Origin: Galerina marginata
Taxonomy: Eukaryota > Basidiomycota > Agaricomycetes > Agaricales > Galerinaceae
DNA length: 64,000 nucleotides
NCBI GenBank assembly: GCA_023014335.1
Contig: JAECYW010000003.1
Location: forward strand, 2,232,001-2,296,000
Direction of reading: 5' to 3'
This document shows positions 23,894 through 36,408 of the stretch, piece by piece. Position 1 is the first letter of the stretch; each line of letters opens with the position of its first letter. The notes beneath the pieces were generated by a model. That model ran no database searches, was not told where the DNA came from, and saw only the letters and a list, made by a program, of their open reading frames with translations. The position numbers and the translations under genes were made by a program.

Positions 23894-25680
23894 CTATGCT
23901 CATTGTTCTAAATATAGCTATAATTCAAGATTTAAATACACAATCATATCTAAAAATAGATAATCATGTGACATGTGACATTTAGACTTTTAAGTGTTTG
24001 AACAGCATATCCAACATGTTTGAAGTGCTTTAAATGCTAAATTAATCAATCAATGCTTTAAATAGAAGCAATTTCCAAAGGTGATCAGATGTGGCTGTGC
24101 TACTAACAAAAGTTGTACTACTCATCAGGGCGATTCTAAATCTGTTTAAATCATAACTGTATCTTCTTTCCTTATTGAGATAAAAGCTGCATCAAAATCG
24201 TTATCAGGCTTCTTGAAAACAGATTTGGCAGATGGGAAAATTTCCCAAAAAGGAAAGAGTATCTCAAAAGAAAGTAATATATTTTTAAACCTTTTTACAA
24301 TTTAAATCATATCAATATTCACTTTTCTGACTGAGATATAAGCAAAACAAGATTGGTTCTAAAAATAGCTGATATGACCATAAATGGAAATAGTTCCTAA
24401 TTGGGAAATTCAGGGTCAGCTAAAAATAAAAATGATTCCAAAATGTTTTAAGGCTATAGTTTAAAAATAGACACACTTCTAAAAATAGACCTTCTCTAAA
24501 AATAGAAACATCAAAAATATTTTTAATGTCTAAAAATAGAAATACTTCTAAAATAAGATTTTGAAATTTAGATCTAAATATAATAGGTATAAGCTATTGT
24601 TTCTTTTAATACTTATCTGTATTATAATTTAATGCTTATTTACAAGAAAAAATCTATTTCTCAATACAAGTCTTTTAAAATGTCATTAGATTATAATGAG
24701 CTTAGTTTTTACTTGCTTGCAATTATTTAGATATTAGAAAATGCAAAAAATTCAAATCTACAAGATGGTATTTATTGATATAAATGCTAGTATAGGCTAT
24801 AATCAAAAAAATGCTATAGTTTATATATATATATATATATATTATTTGCTTTGATATAGATTGCTTCTTGTGTGTTGGGTCAGGTAGACCTGTGCCTAAA
24901 GAAATGACATTACAGCATATTTATAGCTATTCTAGAAAAGCCACAGGAATTTTTTTAATTACAAGTTCTTACGTAGTAAAAGAACTTGTTTTCCGGCCTG
25001 CATAGCAGGCAGAAATGGTTCCTAACAAAACCAATGGAAATTCTCCCACTGCTATAGTGACCCTGCATGGTTTCTGTATCTCAGCCATTACTGGGCCAAT
25101 TTTGATGATCTTGGTATCAAAAAATTCGTAAAAATCAGGGCCTTCCTGGTCACGTGACCAGGCCGTTTTAGGCTTGTTAGATTCGCCTTATTTTTCTCCT
25201 TTTTTTGAGTATAAGATCATCCCAATCGGTTCAGATTTGAGCGGACTACATATTATTTATGTATTTAATATATATTTATTTAATAACAGTGTAAGTCTTC
25301 AGGCACTGCCTCACCCCAAAGTAAGAACTTGTTTTGCCATGCGCAGCAATGGCCTCTGACCAAGTTTGGAGGACCCCTGCCACCAGAATATATTTCTAAA
25401 ATACAAAACTTTGCCAAGACGTCACAAAAAACATTTGATTTTGTTTTTTATAAAATTTATTTTCTGAAGAATATTTATTATTAGAAAACATTTTTCACAA
25501 AAGACCCCTGCCACCACCTGTCAAAAAAACATTATACTAAACCCTAAAAAACATTTTAAAAATCTGAAGATTATTCTTGGAAAAAATTGTTTTCGGAAAT
25601 GTTTTCAGCCTTCCTTTAGATTGTATTTCCTATCAGGAATTAATCAACCTAAGAGGTTAGTTCCGGGGGGTCACTGAAGT
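23894..25680 (-). repeat. Right arm of the 1.4-kb inverted repeat, interrupted
   Basis: Complement of 21,268-22,672 with scattered differences and one clean 406-bp insertion. The left arm is the empty site for that insertion. Confidence 0.85.
24959..25364 (-). mobile_element. Helentron-like element E6 (family 1), minimal 406-bp copy
   Basis: Head unit only, with no 890-bp units: TTACAAGTTCTTACG.. at the left (3' end on the minus strand) and ..CTCTGACCAAG at the right. The opposite arm of the host inverted repeat (around 21,575-21,595) shows the uninterrupted sequence CCAAATTAAAAAAATTCC. The insertion therefore lies between A and T with no target duplication and no loss. Confidence 0.85.
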
Positions 25681-26760
25681 GTTGTTTGAACTCTTTTTGA
25701 TGTAATTTTTGTTTTGCAGTCAAGCCTCTGGAAGATATCCCGCCTGCATATTCGTTTGCCACCGCCGTTACCGGTGCCTCTACCCTGCCAGCACCAGACG
25801 AAATTGAACGCGTCATCAGCCCAAGTGAAGACGGGTTATTTGCAGGGGGACAGATATGGCCTCAAGGTGTGCCCGACGCCTTCGACGATTCTTCACCCCA
25901 CCGCCCCCCTTCTCCCACCTCCTTCCACCTCCCTCGCATCCGTCGATGACGCCCAAGGCCGTCGATGGTTTTTGTAGCCACCAAGCCACCATGCCCGTGA
26001 ACAAACACGTTGCCCTGGGACCTGCTCCCACCTCCACGCCTCTCAAACGGCGTTGAGCACCGTTGACGTCAAGATGTCGACCACCACGAAGCAAGGACGA
26101 GGAGGAGAGGGCGAGTGTCAGGTATGTGGCCAACCACCACCCATGCACACAACTAACCACCACTGTCTTCACCCCTCTCCCCCCACAGAACCCGTCTCCT
26201 CACAGACAACTGCCCTCCTCTGCATCGCATTTGAATAACGGCATGCCTCCGCTCTGCCCTATCCAACGGCATCGAGCTTGGACAACGGTTCCCGCGCCTT
26301 GTTCGCTCTGCCACATCGACTGGCGGCAAGTGCTGGGAATGCCGCCCCGCTCCTCTCCTCTGCCATGTCGCTGACGTCTGTCCCTCTGCTCTGCAATGTC
26401 GTCTGACATTTGCCGTAACCCCTCTGCTCTTCTTCACGGCATGGCATTCGCCCCGGCTCTGGCATTCACCCGGCCTCTGGCATTCACCCGCCCGCCTCTA
26501 CCTCCTCCTCATACGCTGTGGTCATCACTTCCGCCACCAATTCTGCCTCTCACCTCATCCCTCATCTCGCGTTGTGTCGCCTCTCACCTCCACCTTGCCT
26601 CACCTTGCCTACCTTGCCTCTCACCTTCATCTCACCTCACCTTGCTTACCTCACCTCCACCTTGCCTCACCTTCCCTCTTACCTCACGTCGACTCACGCG
26701 TCGCTATCATGTCGCCTCTCACCTGAGCTCACCTCTCATCTTGTGTTTAACATTTTAGCT
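25681..26760. other. GC-rich low-complexity block, no supported gene
   Basis: Composition and short motifs match 19,368-21,267; 26,540-26,745 is a degenerate CACCTCACCTTGCC tract. Open frames are present on both strands but none has support. 26,761-26,959 is AT-rich and probably includes the promoter of the next gene. Confidence 0.5.
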
Positions 26761-26959
26761 GGACTTTAGTACTTTATTATCTTATCACATCTTGTATTGT
26801 TTGATTGGTAAATTATATATAAGGTCCTTCCTTATGTTACTAAGGTTTGAAGCTGTAAGTTTAATTTTTACCGCCTTCAAGTGAGATCTAACAACTTGTG
26901 ACGGTATGGTCCTGTCTTGTCACATCTAGCTATTAATCTTCTTGTTATCAACCTTCATC

Positions 26960-29900
26960 ATGTCCAGCCACACCCCTGTTCTTCTCCCTATTTCTTCTTT
27001 AGAACTGGGTAACCTTTTGACAGCCTCTTTTGCAGAGCTAGAGGGGAAACCAATTGATAAGGTTACCAGTGTCTTGTGGGAGCAGAAAATGCTGTCCAAG
27101 ATTGTGGCTGATCAAGCCAAATTTGTAAGTACCCTGCTGAACTCTATATAGGCCCAAGACAAGATTCTAAATGATCTAAGATTCCATCTATTAAAACCTG
27201 GCTCAGGAGGAGCATTTCTATGGAAGTAAAGAACCTCTCAGACTCTGAACTCTTGCAATTTTTTGTTGGAAACCAGTTTTTGCAGAAGTACCATCCAGAG
27301 GTTGCTATAGAATATCTAGACCAACTTCAACACATCTTGGATAAGAGGCAGGTAAGGATTTTTACAGTCCACTTAAGGTATCATCTTTAAATTCTGCTAG
27401 TTTGGAACAAACAATCCTCAACACCATCAGCTGAACTTCTTGGAAGACATTACCCGGCATGACTTTGTAGACTCCAAGGAATTTATTTCCGACTCTGGAG
27501 AGGAAGAGAATGAGGATTCCGACTATGAAGATATTGAATCTGGGTCTGTTCCTTTTGATCCTCAGTCACCGCCTCGAAAGCGTCAAAAACAGCCCCAAAA
27601 ATCTATAAATAAAGCTCAAATCCCTACTTCTGTCAACCCCTCCGTATCTTCTACTACTTTTGAGGCTTTTGACAAGATGCCTATTCTTTCCAACAACCTA
27701 TCGCAATGGAATCAAATCCTAGAAGCCAATCCAAGCTTTTGGGAAATGAAAGGTCGAAGCTGGAAGACTTTACTGGATGAAGCATACTCTCTTAGAAAGG
27801 TAAGTATTAATTTAAAATTTTCCTGAATGTTATTGATCTTATAAAACCCCAGGACCTTACTTTATCTAAAGAATCCAATGAAGAACAATATCAGAAGGTT
27901 CTTGGAGTCTTAAGAGAGATACGGAAAGTCAAGCGTAGCATCTATTCCCTTCCAGGATGGCAGAAGGCTATTAAGGTAAAATATCTTCCTTAATTTAATA
28001 ACTGATTAACTGGTATCTTTAGGACTCAGAATTACCCAAAAGTGTTGAACTTTGGAGCAGCCGTTATATGCTTTTCCACTGCAAGGCTCCTTTCGCGGTC
28101 TCTCTTATAAGGAAAAACAAGATTATTGAGTCATTAAGTTTGATTCTATATTCTTGGATACCTAAAGAAGAAACCCTCACTTGGACACCTATGGATAAAA
28201 TTCCGGAGTTTACAGTTAGTCATGTTGTTCTCTATAAAAATATAACATCTAACAAATCGTAGGTGAAGGGCTCCAGAAAGTTAACAGCAAGCGAGGTACT
28301 ACAATTTCTCAAAAAAAATCCCGACGTGATTCCTTGACAAAGTTATCCCTCTTCTATCTATTTTCTTTTGAATCGGGACAACTTCTTGATAGCCTACAAA
28401 CAGTGGCTAGCCTTCGCCATAAATGAAGCAAACCAATCAGAAACCAAGGCCAAGTATATCTATGATGTGTGTCTTTATTTATTTTATTTAATTCTTAAAC
28501 CTGTTTAAACTTTTCATAGCTTAACGGATTGAAAGAAGACCAAATGATCCATTGGCTATATTCTGATCTTATGCGTGAACTCAAACAACAGATCAAGAGT
28601 GGAGCTATTGATTATTATAACAATCCTGCTCTAGAAACCATATTGCGTAGGAGTGATATCTTTCGGGATATTAGAAAGAACTAGGCAATAAAATACTTCA
28701 AGGACGTCCGGTAGGTTTAATTTTCAAAATTTTAATATGATACTGATATTATTCCAGACTGCCAAAGCTACTTGTCTAAAATGTAAAGATTTGGATGTCG
28801 ACAAAAAGTGCCGAAGAAATATATATGTCTCTACAGATAACAAGTTGGACCTTTCTCTGGCTGGCATTGGGGTTTCTTTTGCAGATAAAAAGGATCAGAT
28901 TGAAGCCATTCCTGTCTGCTTTATTACTTTAATTGTCTTGAAATCTTACTGATTATTCTGGTAGGGCAATAACCTTAAAAGTGGCCAGAAACCCACTATT
29001 CTGCATCCTTCTGATAGCAGGTTACAACTGGAAGAAATTATGTATGATGAAGAAGTCATTCAAAGATGCGGCTCTCAAGTTTTCAGGTTTTATGACCAGA
29101 AAAATCCTACAAAAATGGTATAACATCTTTTTTAATCAAATAATTATCTATCTTATTTGATTACAGCTGGATTTTTGGGTCTATAACCCCTTTCCAGCAG
29201 AGATCTTCAAGATTCTTTTATCTAATCATGAAGGTCTTCGAGAGCTCAATCTTAAAAGCCTCAAGCGTGGATCTCAGTTTGAATTCTATTCTCAAGGAAC
29301 TATGGTTCCAAGAGGTTCTCGAATTCCTATGGGAGGGCTTCCTGGAGATGCATATGTTATGTATCCAGGAATGGAGGCTTTGGATTGTGAAGGAATTAAT
29401 ATACTATTCAACGATGCCGAGGTTTTGCTCTTATTTTAATTTAAAGTATTTGGCTCTGATCATATATCCTTTCTTTTAGACCTCTATGATTCTTTCAGAA
29501 GCTGCTAGAATATTTTCTTTTGATCATTTCAAAGCTCTTGATAAGGCAAGCAATGAAGGGGACAGACTAGGCACATCAGGGGCCACCACATATCACTGCA
29601 ACAACTATACTGCACCCCTCCATAAGGACAACGACACTGTTCCTGGAATTTGTTCTCAATATCAGCTTCAAGCTCGAAAAGACCTTAAGGAATACTCTTT
29701 TATTTACGGCGACTATCGGAAATATGTGGTGGCTAGGACAAACTCTTTATGGTATTGATTTTTAAGCTAATTAGATCCTCTGACTAATATTTGTTTTTTT
29801 AGGTCATTCAGTGGATCCACTATGCATGGAACTATGCTACCTTCTACACTGCCTTTAAGGCCAGAAGATATTACAATTAAAAGACGTCAAGATAGTGGTC

Positions 29901-30070
29901 AACAGAAGCTTAGACAAAGAGATCAAGGTGGTGATGGTGGAGGTGATAGGCCACCCAGAGTCTCCAATGGCGACCATAGAACGGAAACCAAGAAAAACAA
30001 TATAGCTGCTCGAAAGTATCAGAAAGTTCGGGTCTGTCATCAAGAAATCTATAACTACTGGAATGAGTAG
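26960..30070 (+). pseudogene. Cassette A gene 1: Tet/JBP-like 2OG-Fe(II) oxygenase protein, decayed
   Basis: Twelve exons align with the intact copy at 60,563-63,698. Exons: 26960-27124, 27181-27351, 27401-27799, 27853-27975, 28023-28205, 28263-28466, 28520-28710, 28758-28913, 28965-29117, 29167-29421, 29480-29751, 29803-30070. Three lesions are visible. The donor after exon 5 is GAGTTT where the intact copy has GTATTT. An in-frame TGA at 28,335-28,337 replaces a CGA codon. One base is lost near 28,676-28,682 (exon 7). The C-terminal part keeps LHKDND (the HxD pair) and MHGTMLPS (distal His), so catalytic residues are unaltered in sequence but not reachable in one frame. Confidence 0.8.
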
Positions 30071-30185
30071 AATTACCTGATTGAATACTGCAATTAAACT
30101 GTTAGGTATTTGCTTACAATATAAAAAATGTTATTCAATTTATAGTTGCAAGCAAAATGAACATATAGCTTGGACAGTACTTTTA

Positions 30186-30234
30186 AAGCTAACCCTAAGA
30201 GGACCGACGAGTCGGTCCTCCTCTTAGGGTTAGG
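30186..30234. repeat. Imperfect telomere-like palindromic MITE
   Basis: CTAACCCTAAGAGGACCGAC, then GAGTCGGTCCTCCTCTTAGGG, then TTAGG; followed by GCACAGCCAC. A damaged relative of the next palindrome. Confidence 0.75.
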
Positions 30235-30288
30235 TTGCACAGCCACCAAAAAATATAAAGTTACTTTTTCCGCTTGGTGAGTGGCTGT

Positions 30289-30332
30289 GCTAACCCTAAG
30301 AGGACCGACGCGTCGGTCCTCTTAGGGTTAGC
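30289..30332. repeat. Perfect 44-bp telomere-like palindromic MITE
   Basis: Centred on ACGCGT between 30,310 and 30,311. Arms contain TAACCCTAAGAGGACC and its complement, flanked by GTGGCTGTG at the left and TGCACAGCCAC at the right. Confidence 0.85.
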
Positions 30333-30959
30333 TTGCACAGCCACTCAAAAATTATAAAGTCTTAGAAACACGTCTGTTACTATAAAAAACGTAAAAAGCT
30401 ATAGACATGTGGCTGTATAAGAATACAATTCATTAATCTTCTCTGTTTTCTTTCTCTTATAATAGGCAAGCCATTCATCTGTGAGATAACTAACTAAGTT
30501 ACAAAAACCCAGACTATATATTTATTCTACCCTATCTCCTTCCTCCTATGATAGGAGAGGGATTCATCTGTGGGGGAGACCCCCTTCCAAAGGTTTCTAT
30601 GAAAACAATCAGACAAGTGATATAATAGATGATAGTGGATTTACTTACTTTGGACTTTTAACCTATGAAAACCAGGCGTGGAAAATGTTGTTCACCCTGT
30701 TTCCAAGGTTTTCTGATAAAGGAATCAGACAAGCAACAAATAACCACCAATTTACTTACAAAGTTGCATCCTCAGCCTTTAAACTCTGGAAACCAGGTGC
30801 ATGGAAGGTCATTAAGACCATTCTGTGTGATAGAGAAAGGAGGTAGGCAAAGAAATATAGAATATAGGTTGATATAAGCAGATGTGGAGAGTCTTGCGGA
30901 AATCGCTACTGATCCACACCCAGGTCAGTTGCTTATAAAGATGTTGAAAGACAAAAATA

Positions 30960-31190
30960 GTACAATAAATGATGGATAGGGCTGTGCTGTGCAGCCATTA
31001 AAGCCATGTACATAGCATTGCGCAGTCATTAAAACCATATACATAGCATTGCGCAGTCATTCACAGTCATTAAAGTCATATACATAGCATTGCGCAGTCA
31101 TTAAACCTACGCATATAGCATTGCGCAGTCATTAAAGCTATGTACATAGCATTGCACTGTCATTAAGGCTATTTATATAGCATTGCGCAG
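30960..31190 (+). repeat. 31-bp minisatellite, left part
   Basis: Units like CATTAAAGCTATGTACATAG plus CATTGCGCAGT recur about six times. The array continues at 32,576-32,870 after a LINE insertion. It lies upstream of the cassette A SET gene. 30,335-30,959 holds no supported gene. Confidence 0.85.
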
Positions 31191-32575
31191 TTTTTTTTTT
31201 TTTTTTTTAAATCAACAATTTATATACCGGTGCGCGAAAGCAGTCCGGTCGCCTAACTAATACAAATCCCCGGTCGAAAGCGCGCAATAAACTACTAATC
31301 CCCGAACCAGACCCGAACCCTTCCACTTCTTCCGAATCCTTCCAACGGCGTCCTTCGTGCGCCAGGCCTTTGCTAGGGGGGACGGACCACCTAACCGTCC
31401 AGTCCCGCGAGGGAGGGACGGCCCCCACCGCTACGCCAATACCACGTAAGGACCGAAGCCCGAACATCTCCTGGCAGCCGCAGCTGCTGCACTCTCTCCA
31501 CCTTCCAAACCCGGCGTCCGCTTCCAGACCCGAACCCACCCCGAAAACCCTCGCCCACCCGCGCCTTGACGACCCGAAACCCGTACCAGCCATTAACAAA
31601 GCAGAGTGGGAGGTTAAGGCACCCAACCGATCGCGAAACGAATGAACAAAACGCGACCGCCCAAGCCAAAAATGTCGCTAACGCTCGAGATGCGGGCGAC
31701 TCTGTAACCACCGGTTGTAGCGAATGCAACCGGGTGCGAGGAGTGGAGAACGCGCGGGCACGACGACCCCGTCCTTGGCCTGTCAACCTCTGCCGACTTG
31801 GGGATTGGACTTCCCTCGCCTGCAGCAACCCGAAAGCGGGTATCAAGGCCTCTCTGGGCGAAGAGAACTGCGCGGACACAGTTAGCCTATGCCTGCGGCG
31901 GGGCGTTCGAAGGAGAATGCGGTGGGATTTTCCAACAAGAATTCCAAAAGACTGTGTAACCGGTCCGTCGGAGCGGGTCTCTCGTAGCCTGGGCAGTACG
32001 AGAGGATGTGCGAGCGGGTCTCGCGAGGAGCACCGCATCGGGGGCAGCCGTGAGGCTCTTGTATGTTAAACCGGCGGTAGTACGCACCGATTGGTGCATG
32101 ATTCAGTATACACCTGCACAAGCGCGCAAAGGAAGTGTTGTCACCTCCTGCCTTGCGGATCCATGGACCACCCTTACGAGTATCCGGGGTTATAGTGACG
32201 ACCTTCTTGCCCAGCTTCCGAAGCTGGAGGAAGTCGCGACCGAGATCCTGCGGACGATCCGTTGCAGCCTTAGCCCAACGATGCGCCGCGGTGGCGTCCG
32301 CCTCCAAGCGGAGGCGATCGAGAGTGACCCGTGAACCATGGTCCACAGGCCGGTGAACGGAGCCAGCAGCGTGCTTGTGCGCCTCATGTTGCATACCCCA
32401 CTTGAGTTTAGAGGGGACGTGGTGAAATGACAACCAGCGTAGCGGATCACCCGCCAGCCAGGTCTCAATGAGCTTGCAAGCGCACAGGGAGTGAGCCTGC
32501 GACGAATGCAAAGAAGGGTCAAGGGCTCGTTTCGCAGCCGCGATCGAGTCCGTGAAGATTGCAATGTGCTCACAA
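31191..32575 (-). mobile_element. 5'-truncated Tad1-like LINE fragment
   Basis: Minus strand. Poly(T) at 31,191-31,208 marks the 3' end, followed by the family 3' UTR and the C-terminal part of ORF2. The 5' truncation lies at about 32,575, inside the minisatellite. A target duplication was not clear because the target is itself repetitive. Confidence 0.85.
31882..32575 (-). pseudogene. LINE ORF2 C-terminus: RNase H domain and zinc motif
   Basis: Reads AIFTDSIAAAKRAL (RNase H D-S motif), HVPSKLKWGMQHEAHKHA (the late RNase H motif), then CPRCGAPRETRSHILSYC (zinc-binding, CCHC type), ending FSFERPAAGIG. The frame is open but lacks its N-terminus, so it is a dead fragment. It shows what the LINE family normally carries after the RT. 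Confidence 0.85.
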
Positions 32576-32870
32576 GCTATGTAAGTATCATCACACTGTC
32601 CTAAAGCTATGCATGTAGTGTTGCATAGCCTGTAAAGCCATGAAAGTAGTATTGCACAGCTATTAAAGCTATGAGATTAGTATCGCGCAGCCTTTAAAGC
32701 TATGAAATTAGTATCGCGCAGCCTTTAAAGCTATGAGATTAGTATGGCGCAGCCTTTAAAGCTATGAAAGTAATATTGCGCAGCCTTTAAAGCTATGAAA
32801 TTAGTATCGCGCAGCCTTTAAAGCTATGAAATTTGTATCGTGCAGCCCTAAACCTATGAGAGTATGTCTA
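32576..32870 (+). repeat. 31-bp minisatellite, right part
   Basis: AAAGCTATGAAATTAGTATC plus GCGCAGCCTTT repeats at least six times, more regular than the left part. Ends about 50 bp before the SET gene start. A short degenerate counterpart (ATAGCTTTATGGCTATGCA) precedes the intact SET gene at 60,190-60,350. Confidence 0.88.
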
Positions 32871-33729
32871 TATAAGATTCCAGAATACTACAATGAGCTT
32901 TAATTTCTTTCACTCACTCCAATGGCTGACTCTGCAGTTGCTTCTACCTCTCATCCTGCTATTACCTGGAATCCAGCAAATTCCATTCAGTTCTCTCTTG
33001 TAAATGACTTGTCCCTTTCTGTTCTTCCTTCCCAGGCTATACTACATATCGACCCTCTTATCGTCAATGCTCTTTTTGGTCAACAGAAGCAAAAATCCCA
33101 GAACAGAAGTCATAATATCCAAACCATCTCTTTTGATACAAATATGGAACCTTTCGGTCACACTATGATCTGGTCTATGTTTGAAAAGGTCAAGCACAAC
33201 CTCAAATTTCAAGATCCACACGGATATATAGCCACTGTGAAAAAGCTTGCAACTAGTATTCTTCATCATTATCCTGCCCTTGTCTGGGAAAACAAGAACA
33301 AAGAAAGTTTGGAAACTCTATTTTGGTGGGTTTTAAGATATCTATCTATCTATATACTATTAATATTGCCTCACAGGTGCATCACCGCCTACAGTTTGAT
33401 TATTAATCCAGCAGCCATAGTGCATCTTAAGGTCAAACCTCTTGGCCATGCTAAACAAAAAGGTGTTGCAATTTATGCCAACAAGGACATTGTACAAGGA
33501 GAATACATCGAAGAACTTCTTGGTTTAATGCCAGAGGATCGTGCTGAAAAATACACTGATCTCTCCACAATCACTCCTCATGAAAACAACCGCAATGATG
33601 GCTCCTTTGAAGAAAAACTCTTGATTGGACCTATTAGGTTCATTAACCATCGCTGTGTTTCTTATAATGTTGAGGTGAGTTTCAATTCTTGTTTACAGGT
33701 ATTTAATATTAATAAATCTGGATAGTTTA

Positions 33730-36408
33730 TTACAAGTTCTTACGTAGTAAAAGAACTTGTTTTCCGGCCTGCATAGCAGGCAGAAAACATTCCTAACGCA
33801 ATGGTTGGAAATTCTCCCACTGCTATAGTGACCCTGCATGGTTTCTGTATCTCAGCCATTACTGGGCCAATTTTTATGATCTTGGTATCAAAAAATTCGT
33901 AAAAATCAGGGCTTTCATGTGGCATGTGTATCCAGGGTTGATTAGGTCATGTGACCTGCTCACACAACCCAAAAAGCGCAAATTTGTGTGAATTTACACT
34001 TAAAACAGATTTCAGTGAGCTAGATAGGCTAAAATGTGTGGCCCAGACCAATCTAAAATAATGTACAAATATTTACATATGTTTTGCAATGATGTCATGG
34101 TGTCAAATCAGGCAAACAGTCAGCTCAACTTGGTGAAAATCCGAAAATTGGTGTTAAACTGACTGGATAACCCATAAAAGGCACACCAAACATTGCAAAA
34201 CATGACCAAATAACATGAAAATAATGTTCTAGAAGCTTACATAATCAAACTCACAGCAGGACTTTGTGCAATTGCCTTGGATTTGGTAATGCACCAACTT
34301 GGACAAAAATATTCTCAGGGATATGTCATGTGATATGTGCGCACAGACCACCTGTTAGGTAAAAAAAAGATTATCAGTATTTTTATTTTATTTTAATGCC
34401 TTTAAAATCTCTCAATATAGCTTATTTACTGTGTTTTCAACAATATTCCGCATTTGGTAAGTCACATAAAGATGTGACAATACGCATGTGACACCATCTT
34501 TTAGCCCTGATTTTTCTGATAATTACACACTTTGTTTCAAGGCAATCCGATAAAAACTAAGCAACGTATAAATTAATCTTATTACAAGTTTCTTATTGTA
34601 GTCTAATAATTAATTAATCTTGTTACAAGTTCTTACGTAGTAAAAGAACTTGTTTTCCGGCCTGCATAGCAGGCAGAAAACATTCCTAACGCAATGGTTG
34701 GAAATTCTCCCACTGCTATAGTGACCCTGCATGGTTTCTGTATCTCAGCCATTACTGGGCCAATTTTTATGATCTTGGTATCAAAAAATTCGTAAAAATC
34801 AGGGCTTTCATGTGGCATGTGTATCCAGGGTTGATTAGGTCATGTGACCTGCTCACACAACCCAAAAAGCGCAAATTTGTGTGAATTTACACTTAAAACA
34901 GATTTCAGTGAGCTAGATAGGCTAAAATGTGTGGCCCAGACCAATCTAAAATAATGTACAAATATTTACATATGTTTTGCAATGATGTCATGGTGTCAAA
35001 TCAGGCAAACAGTCAGCTCAACTTGGTGAAAATCCGAAAATTGGTGTTAAACTGACTGGATAACCCATAAAAGGCACACCAAACATTGCAAAACATGACC
35101 AAATAACATGAAAATAATGTTCTAGAAGCTTACATAATCAAACTCACAGCAGGACTTTGTGCAATTGCCTTGGATTTGGTAATGCACCAACTTGGACAAA
35201 AATATTCTCAGGGATATGTCATGTGATATGTGCGCACAGACCACCTGTTAGGTAAAAAAAAGATTATCAGTATTTTTATTTTATTTTAATGCCTTTAAAA
35301 TCTCTCAATATAGCTTATTTACTGTGTTTTCAACAATATTCCGCATTTGGTAAGTCACATAAAGATGTGACAATACGCATGTGACACCATCTTTTAGCCC
35401 TGATTTTTCTGATAATTACACACTTTGTTTCAAGGCAATCCGATAAAAACTAAGCAACGTATAAATTAATCTTATTACAAGTTTCTTATTGTAGTCTAAT
35501 AATTAATTAATCTTGTTACAAGTTCTTACGTAGTAAAAGAACTTGTTTTCCGGCCTGCATAGCAGGCAGAAAACATTCCTAACGCAATGGTTGGAAATTC
35601 TCCCACTGCTATAGTGACCCTGCATGGTTTCTGTATCTCAGCCATTACTGGGCCAATTTTTATGATCTTGGTATCAAAAAATTCGTAAAAATCAGGGCTT
35701 TCATGTGGCATGTGTATCCAGGGTTGATTAGGTCATGTGACCTGCTCACACAACCCAAAAAGCGCAAATTTGTGTGAATTTACACTTAAAACAGATTTCA
35801 GTGAGCTAGATAGGCTAAAATGTGTGGCCCAGACCAATCTAAAATAATGTACAAATATTTACATATGTTTTGCAATGATGTCATGGTGTCAAATCAGGCA
35901 AACAGTCAGCTCAACTTGGTGAAAATCCGAAAATTGGTGTTAAACTGACTGGATAACCCATAAAAGGCACACCAAACATTGCAAAACATGACCAAATAAC
36001 ATGAAAATAATGTTCTAGAAGCTTACATAATCAAACTCACAGCAGGACTTTGTGCAATTGCCTTGGATTTGGTAATGCACCAACTTGGACAAAAATATTC
36101 TCAGGGATATGTCATGTGATATGTGCGCACAGACCACCTGTTAGGTAAAAAAAAGATTATCAGTATTTTTATTTTATTTTAATGCCTTTAAAATCTCTCA
36201 ATATAGCTTATTTACTGTGTTTTCAACAATATTCCGCATTTGGTAAGTCACATAAAGATGTGACAATACGCATGTGACACCATCTTTTAGCCCTGATTTT
36301 TCTGATAATTACACACTTTGTTTCAAGGCAATCCGATAAAAACTAAGCAACGTATAAATTAATCTTATTACAAGTTTCTTATTGTAGTCTAATAATTAAT
36401 TAATCTTG
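33730..36408 (-). repeat. Three tandem 893-bp units of E3
   Basis: Units 33730-34622, 34623-35515 and 35516-36408 look identical to each other and differ from E1, E2 and E4 units by substitutions (for example CCAGACCAATCTAAAATAAT and CACCTGTTAGG variants). Confidence 0.93.

Larger units (their letters stand above)
21268..25680. mobile_element. Large non-autonomous element with ~1.4-kb terminal inverted repeats
   Basis: The left arm (about 21,268-22,672) starts CACTTCAGTGACCCCCCGG. The right arm (about 23,894-25,680) is its close complement. Both flanks carry the direct repeat TTGTTTG (7 bp, possibly 8), the likely target duplication. The 1.2-kb centre has no transposase; it holds a tRNA-like SINE head. 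The right arm is interrupted at 24,959-25,364. The element sits inside GC-rich low-complexity DNA. Superfamily not assigned. Confidence 0.8.

Noticed and set aside
30289..30332. Interstitial telomere or chromosome fusion point
   Set aside because: Only about one and a half TTAGGG units per arm, in a repeated palindromic MITE found at four places.
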